Assembly (NCBI GenBank): GCA_036263655.1
Contig: DATAGP010000066.1
Span: 1 to 64,000, forward strand
Direction: 5' to 3'
Source: Schlegelella_A sp036263655
GTDB lineage: Bacteria; Pseudomonadota; Gammaproteobacteria; Burkholderiales; Burkholderiaceae_C
DNA length: 64,000 bases
The notes below the pieces were generated by a model. The model did no database searches. It was given only the letters and a program-made list of their open reading frames with translations, and was not told where the DNA came from. The position numbers and the translations under genes were made by a program. Below are positions 1 through 9,041 of the stretch, in pieces (within the stretch, counting starts at the first letter, position 1; every line of letters starts with the position of its first letter).

Positions 1-88
1 GCCGGCGGGAACGCACATTGCCCTGTGACGGGGGTTGCCCGGGCGGTCCGTCGTCGACGCCCGGCGAACCTTTTCTCCGGAGCCCAAC

Positions 89-976
89 ATGACCCCAGAA
101 ACGTCCGATCCTGCCGCCGAATCGCCTGATGGCGCAGCGCCCGCGGCGGAGCCGATGCCCGCTCCTGCCGCCGAGCCGTCCGCATCGGCCGCGGCCGACG
201 CGGGCCCCGCCGGCATCGCCGAGCCGGCGCAGGGCGCGCCCGTGCCGCAGGCGCGCGCCAAGACGAAGGGCGTCGCCGACCTCGTCTTCCTGATCGATGT
301 CAGCGGCAGCATGGCGCCGTGCATCGACGCGCTGCGCAGGAACATCGAGGTCTTCGTCGACTCGCTGAGCCGCGGCGACGCCAACAACGCGGCGCCGGTC
401 AAGGACTGGCGCGGCAAGGTCGTCGGCTACCGCGACATCGAGTCGGCCGAGCACGAGGGCCTGCCCTGGATCGTCGACAACGAGTTCGTGCGCGACGCGG
501 GTGCGCTGAAGGCGCAGCTCGGGGCGCTGCAGGCCGCCGGCGGCGGCGACGAGCCGGAGTCGCTCCTCGACGCGCTCTACAAGGTGGCCTCGATGGAGGC
601 CGTGCCGAAGGGATCGCAGCAGGAGGACCCGGGCAAGTGGCGGTACCGCAGCGACGCCGCGCGCGTGGTCATCGTCTTCACCGACGCTTCGTTCAAGGAG
701 ACTTTGAACCTGCCCGAGGCGAAGGGCGGCTCGCTGCAGGACGTCGCCAACGTGGTGATGGCCAACCGCATCATCCTGAGCCTCTTCGCGCCGAACTTCG
801 AGGGCTACGACCGGCTCAGCCAGATCGACAAGTCGGAGTGGGAGGTCGTCGAGTACGAGGGCCTCAACCCGCAGGAGGCGCTGCAGAAGTTCACGTCCGA
901 CCCGGTCAACTTCCGGACCACGCTCAAGCAGCTCGCCGCCAGCGTGTCGCGCTCGGCGGAGACGGTCGCCCTCTAG
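89..976 (+). CDS. vWA domain protein, first gene of a kinase/phosphatase signalling module
   Basis: A protein of 295 residues. The first 60 residues are a Pro/Ala/Glu-rich, low-complexity region. A von Willebrand factor A domain follows, with the metal-ion (MIDAS) motif DVSGS at residues 70-74. It continues through a Rossmann-like vWA core ending near residue 270. I chose the ATG at 89; a TTG at 35 is in frame but less likely. vWA proteins of the TerY type sit with Ser/Thr kinases and phosphatases and are thought to bind a ligand or phosphoprotein through the metal site. Here the kinase starts 53 bases downstream, then a phosphatase and a zinc-ribbon protein, all on the same strand. The partner and signal are unknown; the vWA assignment itself is secure. 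Confidence 0.85.
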   Translation: MTPETSDPAAESPDGAAPAAEPMPAPAAEPSASAAADAGPAGIAEPAQGAPVPQARAKTKGVADLVFLIDVSGSMAPCIDALRRNIEVFVDSLSRGDANNAAPVKDWRGKVVGYRDIESAEHEGLPWIVDNEFVRDAGALKAQLGALQAAGGGDEPESLLDALYKVASMEAVPKGSQQEDPGKWRYRSDAARVVIVFTDASFKETLNLPEAKGGSLQDVANVVMANRIILSLFAPNFEGYDRLSQIDKSEWEVVEYEGLNPQEALQKFTSDPVNFRTTLKQLAASVSRSAETVAL

Positions 977-1029
977 CGCCGGCAGGTCCGCGCCATCGAA
1001 GCCCCCTCCTTCCGCAGCGCGCCGCGGCC

Positions 1030-2424
1030 ATGGCCAAGAAGCTGAAGGTCGGCGACACGATCCGCGGCTACCGCATCACCAAGGTCTTCGGGCCCGGGAT
1101 GATGGCCATCTCGTACGCGGCGCAGGCGCCGAGCGGCGCCAAGGTCTTCTTCAAGCAGTACAAGTCGCCGGCGCCGACCGTCGTCTGGTACGACGCCTTC
1201 CGCGCCTACCAGCAGGAGCTGTCCGCGCGCGTGCGCGACGGCCGCGCCGGCCACTTCGCCGTGCGCCAGGTCGACGCCTTCGAGGAGCGCTGGGGCGGCC
1301 CGTGCTATTTCCAGGCCTACGAGTTCGTCGAGAACGGCGCCGACCTGCAGCAGATGCTCGACGCCGAGCGCGAGCGGCACCGGTCGACGCGGCTCGCGCC
1401 GACGCGCGAGCCGGCGGTGTGGGCGCGGCACGTGACCTGGGCGAAGGTCCTGATGGCGGCGGTCGCCGCCCTGCACGAGTCGAAGATCGTGCACGCCGAC
1501 CTCAAGCCGGCGAACGCCTACCTGATCGAGGACCCGACGATCGGCTCCGGCTTCCAGCTGAAGCTCATCGACATGGATTTTTCGCTGCTCGCCGACCGGC
1601 GCGCGCCGTGGCACGGCTTCCAGGGCTACGTCGGCACCGACAACTACCGCTCGCCGGAGCACATGACGCGCGGCTCGGTGCCGGGGCTCGCCTCGGACGT
1701 CTTCACCTGCGGCCTGATGCTGCACGAGCTGCTCGCCGGCGAGCACCCGTACTGGAGCGACGAGCCGGCCGAGTACGCGAGGAAGGCGATGGCGTTCGGC
1801 GCCAGGCCGCCGGCGCTCGTCGGCACGATGCCGGCGCCCGCGCGCAACGCCGAGGTGAGCGCCGCCCTGCATCGCTGCCTGGCGCCGGACCCGGCGGCGC
1901 GGCCGACGGCCGCCGAGCTGCGCGCCGTCCTCAGCGGCCGCGGACCGCGGGCCGAGCCGGCGCGCCCGCCTGCGGCGAGCGGGGCAGGTCGGGCGAGCGC
2001 GAGCGCGGCGGGTGCGGCGAGCGCCGGCACGGCGGGTTCGGCGGCCGCGGGTAGGTCAGGCGCCGCGGCGACGGGCACGGCGCGTCCGACCGCCGGCAGC
2101 GCGGCGCCGATCACCGCCGCCGCGCTCGAGCTCGTCGGCCCCGACGGCCGCTCCCTGCGCATCGGCGTGCGCACGGTGCTCGGCAAGGCGCTGGTGCGCC
2201 AGTTCGGGCCCGACGGCGAGTTCTGGGACAACCGTCAGTGCGTGCTCGAGCGCAGCTCGGCGGGCCAGTGGCTGGTCGCGCCGGTCGACGATCCCACCAA
2301 CGAGACCCTCGTCAACGGCCAGACGCTGGCGAGCGCGCGCGTGCTGCGCGAGGGCGACGTGATCGCCGTCGGCAGGCAGGCCAAGGGCATCGCCAAGATG
2401 CCGCTGACCGCGCGCGGGCGCTGA
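1030..2424 (+). CDS. Ser/Thr protein kinase with C-terminal FHA-like domain
   Basis: A protein of 464 residues from the ATG at 1030. The kinase domain covers roughly 10-300. The ATP lysine is probably K42, the catalytic loop is HADLKPAN at 155-162, the metal-binding Asp is in DMD (181-183, replacing DFG), and SPE stands for APE at 208-210. The glycine-rich loop (GPG at 21-23) is atypical, and the catalytic loop lacks the usual Arg before Asp, so this is a non-RD kinase. Residues 305-360 are an Ala/Gly/Ser-rich linker. The last 100 residues look like a forkhead-associated phosphothreonine-binding fold (LGK near 385, NET and VNG near 424-430). It sits between the vWA gene and a PPP-like phosphatase and probably phosphorylates one of its neighbours, which is an inference. 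Confidence 0.85.
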   Translation: MAKKLKVGDTIRGYRITKVFGPGMMAISYAAQAPSGAKVFFKQYKSPAPTVVWYDAFRAYQQELSARVRDGRAGHFAVRQVDAFEERWGGPCYFQAYEFVENGADLQQMLDAERERHRSTRLAPTREPAVWARHVTWAKVLMAAVAALHESKIVHADLKPANAYLIEDPTIGSGFQLKLIDMDFSLLADRRAPWHGFQGYVGTDNYRSPEHMTRGSVPGLASDVFTCGLMLHELLAGEHPYWSDEPAEYARKAMAFGARPPALVGTMPAPARNAEVSAALHRCLAPDPAARPTAAELRAVLSGRGPRAEPARPPAASGAGRASASAAGAASAGTAGSAAAGRSGAAATGTARPTAGSAAPITAAALELVGPDGRSLRIGVRTVLGKALVRQFGPDGEFWDNRQCVLERSSAGQWLVAPVDDPTNETLVNGQTLASARVLREGDVIAVGRQAKGIAKMPLTARGR

Positions 2425-2425
2425 C

Positions 2426-3583
2426 GTGGCCGCGCCCGACGAGAGCGCCCCGGCCGAGGAACCGCCGCCGCCGGCGGCGGCGGCGCCGCCCGACCGCGCC
2501 GCGCCTGCCGTCGTCGACGTGCACGACCTCGACTGCGACGCGATCGGCGCCGCCGTCGACGCGCCGGCGATCCGCGCCCGCATGTTCCTCGTCGTGCAGC
2601 AGATGGAAGCGCTGCTCGACGCGGCCGGCGGGCCGGCCATGCTGTTCGACGCCGACCGCGACCACGAGGGCGACCGGGCGATCCGCGTCGCCGCCGTCGA
2701 CGCCGCGGCGCCGCTGTGGATCGTCGGCGACCTGCACGGCGACCTGCTGGCGCTGGAATCGGCGCTGGCGCTGATCGGCCGCAGCGGTTCGGCCGACCAT
2801 GGCGCCGCGGCGCCGCGCATCGTCTTCCTCGGCGACTTCTTCGACGACGAGGGCTTCGGCCTGGAAGTGCTGCTGCGCGTCTTCGAGCTGATCGTCGAGG
2901 CGCCCGGTCGGGTGTGCGTCGTCACCGGCAACCACGACGAGGCGCTCGGCTACGACGGCGTCCGCTTCGCCTCGACGGTGTCGCCGTCCGACTTCGCCGA
3001 CTACCTGAACGGCCAGCTGGCGCACGAGTGGATCGAGCGCGCCGGCAAGCTGGCCGTGCGGCTGATCGCGCGCGCCCCGCGCGCCCTGTTCCTGCCCGAC
3101 GGCCTGCTCGTCGTGCACGGCGGCTTTCCGCTCGCCGACCTGCATGCGCGGCTCGCCGAGAGCGGCGACTGGAACGATCCGGCCTGCCTGACGGACTTCG
3201 TCTGGTCGCGGCTGCACCCGAAGGCGCGGCGCAAGATGCCGAACCGCTTCTCCCGCGGAAGCCAGTTCGGGCACGAGGACTTCGCCGACTTCTGCGCCCT
3301 CGCCACGCGGCTCGGCCGGCCGGTTGCGCGCATGGCGCGCGGCCACGACCACCCGGACGAGCGCTACGCCATCCATGCGGCCTATGCCGCGCATCCGGTG
3401 CTGACGACGGTGGCCCTGTCGCGGCGCTTGCCGCGTGAGGCTTTCGGCCCCTACGAGCGGGTGCCGACGCTCGCCCGCTGGGTCGAAGGCGCGCTGCCGC
3501 AGGTGCATCGGCTGCACCTGCCGACGGCGCTGATCCATCGCTGCTTTCCGCCGCCTGAAACGGACTCGGCGTCGCCGCCATGA
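2426..3583 (+). CDS. PPP-family-like metallophosphatase (calcineurin fold)
   Basis: A protein of 385 residues starting at a GTG one base after the kinase stop codon, so translation is probably coupled. The metallophosphoesterase motifs appear in order: GDLHG (101-105), GDFFDD (136-141), GNHD (168-171), HGG (231-233) and GHDH (306-309). The stretch around 258-310 (FVWS, then RGSQFG, then RMARGH) resembles the end of PPP-type protein Ser/Thr phosphatases rather than nucleotidases. The first 30 residues are Pro/Ala rich. Context suggests it reverses phosphorylation by the kinase encoded just upstream. A generic metallophosphoesterase with another substrate remains possible. Confidence 0.82.
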   Translation: MAAPDESAPAEEPPPPAAAAPPDRAAPAVVDVHDLDCDAIGAAVDAPAIRARMFLVVQQMEALLDAAGGPAMLFDADRDHEGDRAIRVAAVDAAAPLWIVGDLHGDLLALESALALIGRSGSADHGAAAPRIVFLGDFFDDEGFGLEVLLRVFELIVEAPGRVCVVTGNHDEALGYDGVRFASTVSPSDFADYLNGQLAHEWIERAGKLAVRLIARAPRALFLPDGLLVVHGGFPLADLHARLAESGDWNDPACLTDFVWSRLHPKARRKMPNRFSRGSQFGHEDFADFCALATRLGRPVARMARGHDHPDERYAIHAAYAAHPVLTTVALSRRLPREAFGPYERVPTLARWVEGALPQVHRLHLPTALIHRCFPPPETDSASPP

Positions 3584-4176
3584 GCGCCGTCGTCCTGCGC
3601 TGTCCGAACTGCGGCACGACGCGCGGCGCGCCGGGCGAGTGCGACGCCTGCCACGACGCCGACGTGCGCTACTACTGCAGCAACCATTCGCCGGGACGCT
3701 GGCTCGACGGCGTGGCGTGTCCGCAGTGCGGCGCGAAGTTCGGCGAGCCGTCGCGGCCGCCGCCGCGCGCACCGGCGCCCTCGGCGAGGGCACCGTCGCC
3801 TGCCGGGCGCACGTCACCGCCGCCGCACTCGACTCGCCCGCCGACACCGTCCTGGCGAGAGACGCGGCCGCCGCCACCGTCGCCGGCGTCGCCGCCGCGC
3901 GCGCCACGCTGGCCCGGTCGGCGGACCGGGCCGCCGAGCGACGACGATCGCCCGGTACGCGGCCCGACGCTCGACGAGATCCTGCGCGAAGCGACGCGGC
4001 CGCGCCGTATTCCGCCGGAAGCGCCGCCTGCGCCCGACATCGGCCCGGTGATTCGCGGCGTCGGCGGCTGCCTGGTCCGGGCCGTGCTGCTGGCGCTGTT
4101 CCTGATCGTCGCCCTCGTCATCGGCCTGTTCGTGTTCGGCGGGGCGCTGCTGCAGATGTTCGGCTCGCCCTACTGA
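3580..4176 (+). CDS. Zinc-ribbon protein with a single C-terminal membrane segment
   Basis: A protein of 198 residues whose ATG overlaps the phosphatase stop codon (ATGA), so it belongs to the same operon. The N-terminal 50 residues carry three cysteine pairs or clusters (CPNC, CDAC and CPQC, plus YYCSNH), typical of double zinc ribbons. A long Pro/Arg-rich disordered region follows, and a hydrophobic segment spans about residues 163-190. It looks like a membrane-anchored adaptor. In TerY-type triads zinc ribbons are often fused to the kinase; here they are separate. The last 7 bases overlap the convergent DUF1615 gene. Confidence 0.7.
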   Translation: MSAVVLRCPNCGTTRGAPGECDACHDADVRYYCSNHSPGRWLDGVACPQCGAKFGEPSRPPPRAPAPSARAPSPAGRTSPPPHSTRPPTPSWRETRPPPPSPASPPRAPRWPGRRTGPPSDDDRPVRGPTLDEILREATRPRRIPPEAPPAPDIGPVIRGVGGCLVRAVLLALFLIVALVIGLFVFGGALLQMFGSPY

Positions 4177-5300
4177 GCCGGCGGCGGGGCTGCGCTGGCG
4201 CGCGCCATGCAGCGCTTGTGCCGGTCGTCGACGCGCCGTGCGAACCACTCGGTCGTCAGCGGCCGCGTGATCTTGGGGCTCTGCAGGCGGATGTTCGGGA
4301 TCACGGCGCGCGGCAGCGGCCGCCGCTCGATCTGCTCGGCGAGCTCGAACACGCGCTGGTACAGCCGGCTCTGCGCGAAGTCGGCGCGGTCGCCCTGCTC
4401 GAGGGCCCGGCGGATGGCGCTGTCGCTGATGTCGAGGCGCGGCCCGAGCGAGCGCACCGCCGTCTCGGTGTTGCCAGGCTTGTCGCTGCCCTCGCGGACG
4501 AGGTCGCCGTCGAGCGCGAGCGGGATGCCCGAGGCCTTGCTCACCGCGTTCTGGAAGCCCGCATTGCGGCTCGCGTAGCGGCCGGCATTGAAGTCGGCGT
4601 AGCGGTAGATCAGCGCGTCGTAGCGGACCGGGTAGTCGAGCAGGTGGGCGATGCCGAAGTAGAGGCCGCCGCGGCGCGTGAAGACCTCGTCGCGGATCGA
4701 GCCGTCGACCGGGTACGGGTAGGGCTTGTCCTTCGCATGCCGCTCGGCGAAGTCGATGCTCACCTGCATCGGCCCGCCGGTGCGCACCGGGTTGTAGCCG
4801 GCGAACAGGCGCTGGCCGAGCGGCACGCTGCCGATGAAGTCGACGAACAGCTCGCTCAGCTCCTTCTCGGTCTTCGCGCTGTCGATGCGTTCGCTGTAGC
4901 TGCGGCCATCCTTCGCGCGCAGCTGCAGCGCCGCGTGCACCAGCAGGCGCGGCACGCCGGCCTGCTCGGCACGGCGATCGATCTCTTCCCAGACGATCTT
5001 GGCCAGGCCCGGCACCGTCGGGTCGGCGCGGAAGGTCGACTCCTGCTCGGTGACGGCGAGCACCGCGCACAGGTTCGCCGGGCTCGGGTCGAGGCGCAGG
5101 GCAGCGAACGCGGCGTAGATGTCGACGGCCCAGCCGGGGCGGTCGGTCACCGTCGTCGGCAGCAGGGCGACGATCTGCGCCCGCACGTCGGCCGGGCGCG
5201 GCGCCGGCCGGACCGGCTGCTCGGGATCGAGGGCGCAGCCGCCGAGCAGCAGGGCCAGGCCGAGCGCCAGCGGCGCGAGGACGGAGCGGGTGCGTGTCAT
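4170..5300 (-). CDS. DUF1615 family lipoprotein
   Basis: A protein of 376 residues. A lipoprotein signal peptide ends in LLGGC, with lipidation predicted at C22. The remainder matches what I know of the DUF1615 family: an AVTEQEST segment near 100, and a long helical region with a YNPVRTGGPMQVS stretch that resembles a lysozyme-like or lytic-transglycosylase fold. Length is normal for the family. I chose the ATG at 5300 because it gives a complete signal peptide; longer readings add an Arg-rich non-signal leader. The likely location is the outer or inner membrane facing the periplasm. Enzymatic activity is not demonstrated for the family. It is monocistronic and converges on the zinc-ribbon gene with a 7-base overlap. 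Confidence 0.8.
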   Translation of the reverse strand: MTRTRSVLAPLALGLALLLGGCALDPEQPVRPAPRPADVRAQIVALLPTTVTDRPGWAVDIYAAFAALRLDPSPANLCAVLAVTEQESTFRADPTVPGLAKIVWEEIDRRAEQAGVPRLLVHAALQLRAKDGRSYSERIDSAKTEKELSELFVDFIGSVPLGQRLFAGYNPVRTGGPMQVSIDFAERHAKDKPYPYPVDGSIRDEVFTRRGGLYFGIAHLLDYPVRYDALIYRYADFNAGRYASRNAGFQNAVSKASGIPLALDGDLVREGSDKPGNTETAVRSLGPRLDISDSAIRRALEQGDRADFAQSRLYQRVFELAEQIERRPLPRAVIPNIRLQSPKITRPLTTEWFARRVDDRHKRCMARASAAPPPAQ

Positions 5301-5509
5301 GGGCCGATTCTGCGGACGCCGGCGTCGCCGGCGGTGCATAGGGCTGTGGGAGGAGCCGCCGCCCTGGGGCGCGCGGGACGACGGTCCCACGCACGGCGGC
5401 CTCGCGCGCCGACCCCGGCGCGCGCGCGGGACCGGCGCCTCATGCGCCGCGCCCGCCCGCCGCGAATCATCCGCTCACGTCAACGAGACGGCTTCACCGG
5501 GAGATCGCC

Positions 5510-6484
5510 ATGTCAGCCACCGTCATTTCCAGCAGCGACGCGGGTCGCTACGCCAGGACCATCGAGGCCTCGAAGCGGGTCCGCTGGGACATCGACCAGG
5601 ACGTCATCCGCGGCCGCAGCTTCGACCTGAGCCAGAAGTTCCTGCCGGAGGGCCTGTCGCTCGCGGACGAGCTCGACTTCCTGAGCGCCGACGAGCGCCT
5701 CTTCTTCGGCCAGGTGCAGGGCCGCACCTACGCCAACATGTTCGCGCTGGTCGAGCGCTTCATCGGCGCCAAGATGCTCGAGCTGAGCCGCGACCACGCG
5801 CTCGGCGACCAGATCGCGCTCGAGGCGATGGTGCGACTCACCGACGAGGAGCTGAAGCACCAGGAGCTGTTCCGCCGCGTCGAGCGCCTGGTCGCCGCCG
5901 GCATGCCCGAGGGCTACCGCTTCGACGTGAGCGCCAACGACGTCGCCGGCTTCGTGCTCGGCAAGTGCACCTGGGCCGTGCTCGCCCTGACCTGCCACAT
6001 CGAGCTGTTCTCGCAGGCGCATTACCGCGAGAGCATCGACGCCGCCGAGGGCCTGTCGCCGCTGTTCAAGGACATCTTCCTGTTCCATTGGAAGGAGGAG
6101 TCGCAGCACGCCGTCATCGACGAGCTCGAGTGGGTCCGCGAGGACGCCAAGCTCGCCTCGAGCGCGGCGCGCGACGCCGCGGTCGGCGAGCTCATCGAGC
6201 TGGTCGGCGGCGTCGACGGGATCCTGCAAGGGCAGGCCGCCGCCGATGCCGCCTACTTCATGCGCGTGATCGGCATGGCGGCCGAGGGCGAGCGCGCCGA
6301 CGCCGTGCGCGCGACGGTGCTGAAGGCCTACCGCTGGCAGTACATCGTTTCCGGCGCGGTGCATCCGCGCTTCACGAAGCTGCTCGGAGAGCTCGTCGAC
6401 GCCACCCAGCTGGCGCGCATCCAGGCCGCGCTCGCGCCGCTCGCCTACGCCATGCCGACGCGCCCGGCGGTCGGCGCGCACTGA
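5510..6484 (+). CDS. Ferritin-like diiron protein (AurF-like superfamily)
   Basis: A protein of 324 residues with a good ribosome-binding site (GGGAGA) before the ATG. It carries the full ligand set of a four-helix-bundle diiron carboxylate protein: E82, E114-x-x-H117, E165 and E197-x-x-H200. This pattern fits the ferritin-like superfamily, including p-aminobenzoate N-oxygenase-like and related diiron oxidases. The substrate cannot be deduced. It stands alone. Its last 40 bases overlap the end of the convergent HD-GYP gene. The diiron fold is well supported; the reaction is not. Confidence 0.72.
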   Translation: MSATVISSSDAGRYARTIEASKRVRWDIDQDVIRGRSFDLSQKFLPEGLSLADELDFLSADERLFFGQVQGRTYANMFALVERFIGAKMLELSRDHALGDQIALEAMVRLTDEELKHQELFRRVERLVAAGMPEGYRFDVSANDVAGFVLGKCTWAVLALTCHIELFSQAHYRESIDAAEGLSPLFKDIFLFHWKEESQHAVIDELEWVREDAKLASSAARDAAVGELIELVGGVDGILQGQAAADAAYFMRVIGMAAEGERADAVRATVLKAYRWQYIVSGAVHPRFTKLLGELVDATQLARIQAALAPLAYAMPTRPAVGAH

Positions 6485-7860
6485 GCGGCGACGACCTCGC
6501 GCAGCGCCTCGAAGCACAGGGGATCGATGGCCGTGCCGACGGTGGCGGCCATGATCTCCAGCGTCTCGCTGATGGGCACCGCGGCGCGGTACGGCCGGTC
6601 GGCCGAGATCGCGTCGAAGATGTCGGCGGTGGTGATGATCCGCGTCTCGAGCGTGATCTGGTCGCCGCTCAGCCCGCGCGGGTAGCCGGCGCCGTCGAGC
6701 CGTTCGTGATGCGCCCCGGCGACGAGGGCGAGCTCGGCGAAGGCGTCGATGCGCGACAGGATCGCCTCGGTGTGCGCCGCATGGAGGCGCACCGACGCCC
6801 ACTCCGCGTCGTCGAGCTTGCCGGGCTTGTCGAGTACGGCGTTGCTGACGCCGAGCTTGCCGACGTCGTGCAGCAGCGCGCCGCGCCGCAGCCAGCGGCA
6901 GCGCGCGTCGGAGAGGCCGACGCGGCGGGCGATGGCGTCGACGTACTGCGCCACGCGGGCGCTGTGGCCGCTGGTGAACGGGCTCTTGCTGTCGACGATC
7001 TGGCCGAAGGCGGCGGCGATGTCGTCGAGGTAGTCGTCGTCGAGGACCACGCCGCCCGAGCCGGGGTCCATGGCGAAGACCGCGGCCTCGACCTCGGCGG
7101 ACGACAGCGTGGCCCAGAAGCCGTGGCTCTCGGCAACCTTCTCGAGCGTGCGCACCAGGTCGGGCTGGAACCAGCTGCCGGAGCGCTGCCGTGCCTCCTG
7201 CAGCGCCGCGGCGCGCCCGCCGACGGTGTGGAAGACGTCGACGACCTGGGCGAGCAGGGCGATGCGCGCGTACAGCGGGATCGCCGATCCGGACACGCTG
7301 TCGGGCCGGCCGCTGCCGTCCCAGTGCTCGTCGAGGCCGGCGATGCCGGCGGCAACGCCTTCGCTGAAGCGCAGCTGCCGGGCGATGTCGGCACCGCGCG
7401 TGCAGCGCGTGCGGATCAGCTCGTCGGTGATCTGCTTGCCGTTGCGCAGGATGTTGACAAGGCTGCGCAGGCGCCCGGCCAGGCCGGCGTTCAGGCCGGT
7501 GTGGCCGAACACGAAGCGCAGCACCTGGGGCAGGCCTTCGCCGACGGTCTTGAAGTCGCGCTTGAAGGCGAGGTCGTCGGTCAGGTAGAGCTCGCAGATG
7601 CGCGCCGCGTTGCTGCTGCAGCCGAGATCCTTCAGGAGCAGCACGTAGTAGAGCTCGCGCAGGGCCGGCACGTTGAGGCCGATCTCCATGCCGATGTGCA
7701 TGCCGATCCAGCAGACGCGCAGGCAGTGTCCCTTCGGCTGGCCTTCGGTGAGGTCGAGCGCATGGCTGAGCGAGCCGATCAGCTCCGAGAACTTCATCCC
7801 CGGGATCGCCGGAGCGGCGGTCGGTGCCGAGGCGAAGGCGAACGGGCGCAGGCGGTCCAT
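6445..7860 (-). CDS. Tandem HD-GYP protein, probable cyclic-di-GMP phosphodiesterase
   Basis: A protein of 471 residues with two HD-GYP-like halves. The C-terminal half (about 285-460) is intact: GHS at 298-300, HD at 331-332, HHE near 384 and GYP at 392-394. It should hydrolyse cyclic-di-GMP to GMP or pGpG. The N-terminal half (about 25-230) retains the same layout but is degenerate: the HD pair is KD at 78-79, and the HHE/GYP region reads HWDGSGRPD near 179. No transmembrane segment or receiver domain is visible, so it is cytosolic. The degenerate half may be a regulatory or dimerisation domain. The 3' end overlaps the diiron gene by 40 bases on the opposite strand. Confidence 0.85.
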   Translation of the reverse strand: MDRLRPFAFASAPTAAPAIPGMKFSELIGSLSHALDLTEGQPKGHCLRVCWIGMHIGMEIGLNVPALRELYYVLLLKDLGCSSNAARICELYLTDDLAFKRDFKTVGEGLPQVLRFVFGHTGLNAGLAGRLRSLVNILRNGKQITDELIRTRCTRGADIARQLRFSEGVAAGIAGLDEHWDGSGRPDSVSGSAIPLYARIALLAQVVDVFHTVGGRAAALQEARQRSGSWFQPDLVRTLEKVAESHGFWATLSSAEVEAAVFAMDPGSGGVVLDDDYLDDIAAAFGQIVDSKSPFTSGHSARVAQYVDAIARRVGLSDARCRWLRRGALLHDVGKLGVSNAVLDKPGKLDDAEWASVRLHAAHTEAILSRIDAFAELALVAGAHHERLDGAGYPRGLSGDQITLETRIITTADIFDAISADRPYRAAVPISETLEIMAATVGTAIDPLCFEALREVVAAQCAPTAGRVGMA

Positions 7861-7900
7861 TGGAAAAACATCGGCGCCGCCGGCGCGGTCTTGAGCGCGG

Positions 7901-8935
7901 TTACGCGTCTTCCCGCCAGGCGGCGAGCACCTCGTCGCGCAGCGCGTCCTCGCTGCCGCGGTAGCGCGGCGAGAAGTGGAAGGGCAGCACCTTCCGGGCG
8001 CCCACGCGCCGCGCGATCGCGCCCGCCTGCGGCCCCGTCAGGTGGTTCTTGCGCGCCGCCTGGGCCTCGTCGGCGCCCCGGAAGACGGCCTCGATGTGGA
8101 GCAGGTCGACGCCGCCCAGGAGCGCCGCCAGGCGCTCGACGTTCGCCGGGGTGAAGCGCAGGTCGGTGACGTAGCCGATGCGCCGCCCTGGCACCGTGTC
8201 GAGCACCAGCGGCCGCAGCTCGCCGACGCTGCGTCGGCCGGCGTGCGCTCCGTGCCGGTCGTTCCAGGCGAGGTCGATCGGCGTGTCGTCGGGCGCGCCC
8301 GCGAGCACCGCCTGCTTGAGCGTGCGCAGCCAGGCGCCGGTCGCCAGGCCCATGGCGGCGATGCGGTCGACGGCGACGCGGACCTGCGCCTTCTCCTCGA
8401 TGGCGTAGGCCAGCACCGGCATCTCGTGGTCGACGATCGTCGCGTGCACGCGGAAGAGCGGCTCGTCGAGGAGCAGGTGGACCTCGCCAGCGCTCGCGTC
8501 GGCCGGCGCTTCGCCGGGGGACCCGTCGAAGCGCTGGAACCCGGAAGCGCTCTCGAAGCGCGCCCGCCGGCGCGAACCGTCGGCGGCCAGCGCGTGCGCC
8601 TCGATCGTCATCGGCACCTCGTAGCGGTGGACCACGTTCCAGGTGTAGGCGCGCAGCTTGTGCTCGACCTGCTCGACGAAGCCGGGGCCGCCCCAGAGGA
8701 CCAGCCGCCGCACCCGGCCGAGACCCAGCGCCAGCAGGTGGTCGAAGCCGGCGAAGTGGTCCATGTGGGTGTGCGTCACGAAGGCGTGCGACACGCGAAG
8801 CAGCAGGCGCGGCGCCAGCCGGCCGATCTCGCCGAGATCGAACAGCAGGGCCCGGCGCTCGTCGCGCACGTCGACGACCAGGCCGGGCTCGAAGCCCGAC
8901 GGGTCGACGAAGCGGGGGTCCAGGGTGGTTCGCAC
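7901..8935 (-). CDS. RNase Z-like metallo-beta-lactamase-fold hydrolase
   Basis: A protein of 344 residues. The metal-binding motif HTHMDH lies at 55-60, and further histidines occur downstream (DHEMPVLAY region, HIEAVFRG, KNHLTG, FHFSPRY). The order resembles ribonuclease Z/ElaC-like hydrolases. I chose the GTG at 8935; the open frame extends further upstream but lies over the divergent DksA/TraR gene. The substrate could be RNA or a small phosphodiester, and the sequence does not decide. It is separated from the divergent neighbour by about 106 bases, which must contain both promoters. Confidence 0.75.
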   Translation of the reverse strand: MRTTLDPRFVDPSGFEPGLVVDVRDERRALLFDLGEIGRLAPRLLLRVSHAFVTHTHMDHFAGFDHLLALGLGRVRRLVLWGGPGFVEQVEHKLRAYTWNVVHRYEVPMTIEAHALAADGSRRRARFESASGFQRFDGSPGEAPADASAGEVHLLLDEPLFRVHATIVDHEMPVLAYAIEEKAQVRVAVDRIAAMGLATGAWLRTLKQAVLAGAPDDTPIDLAWNDRHGAHAGRRSVGELRPLVLDTVPGRRIGYVTDLRFTPANVERLAALLGGVDLLHIEAVFRGADEAQAARKNHLTGPQAGAIARRVGARKVLPFHFSPRYRGSEDALRDEVLAAWREDA

Positions 8936-9041
8936 GACGTCCGATTCTGTCGTCGAGGCTCGAGCATCGGCTCGCCGCGCCGCACCGGGCGGCCGCGATG
9001 GGCACGCGAGTTGCCCGAGGCCGGCGACATCGGACACGCCC

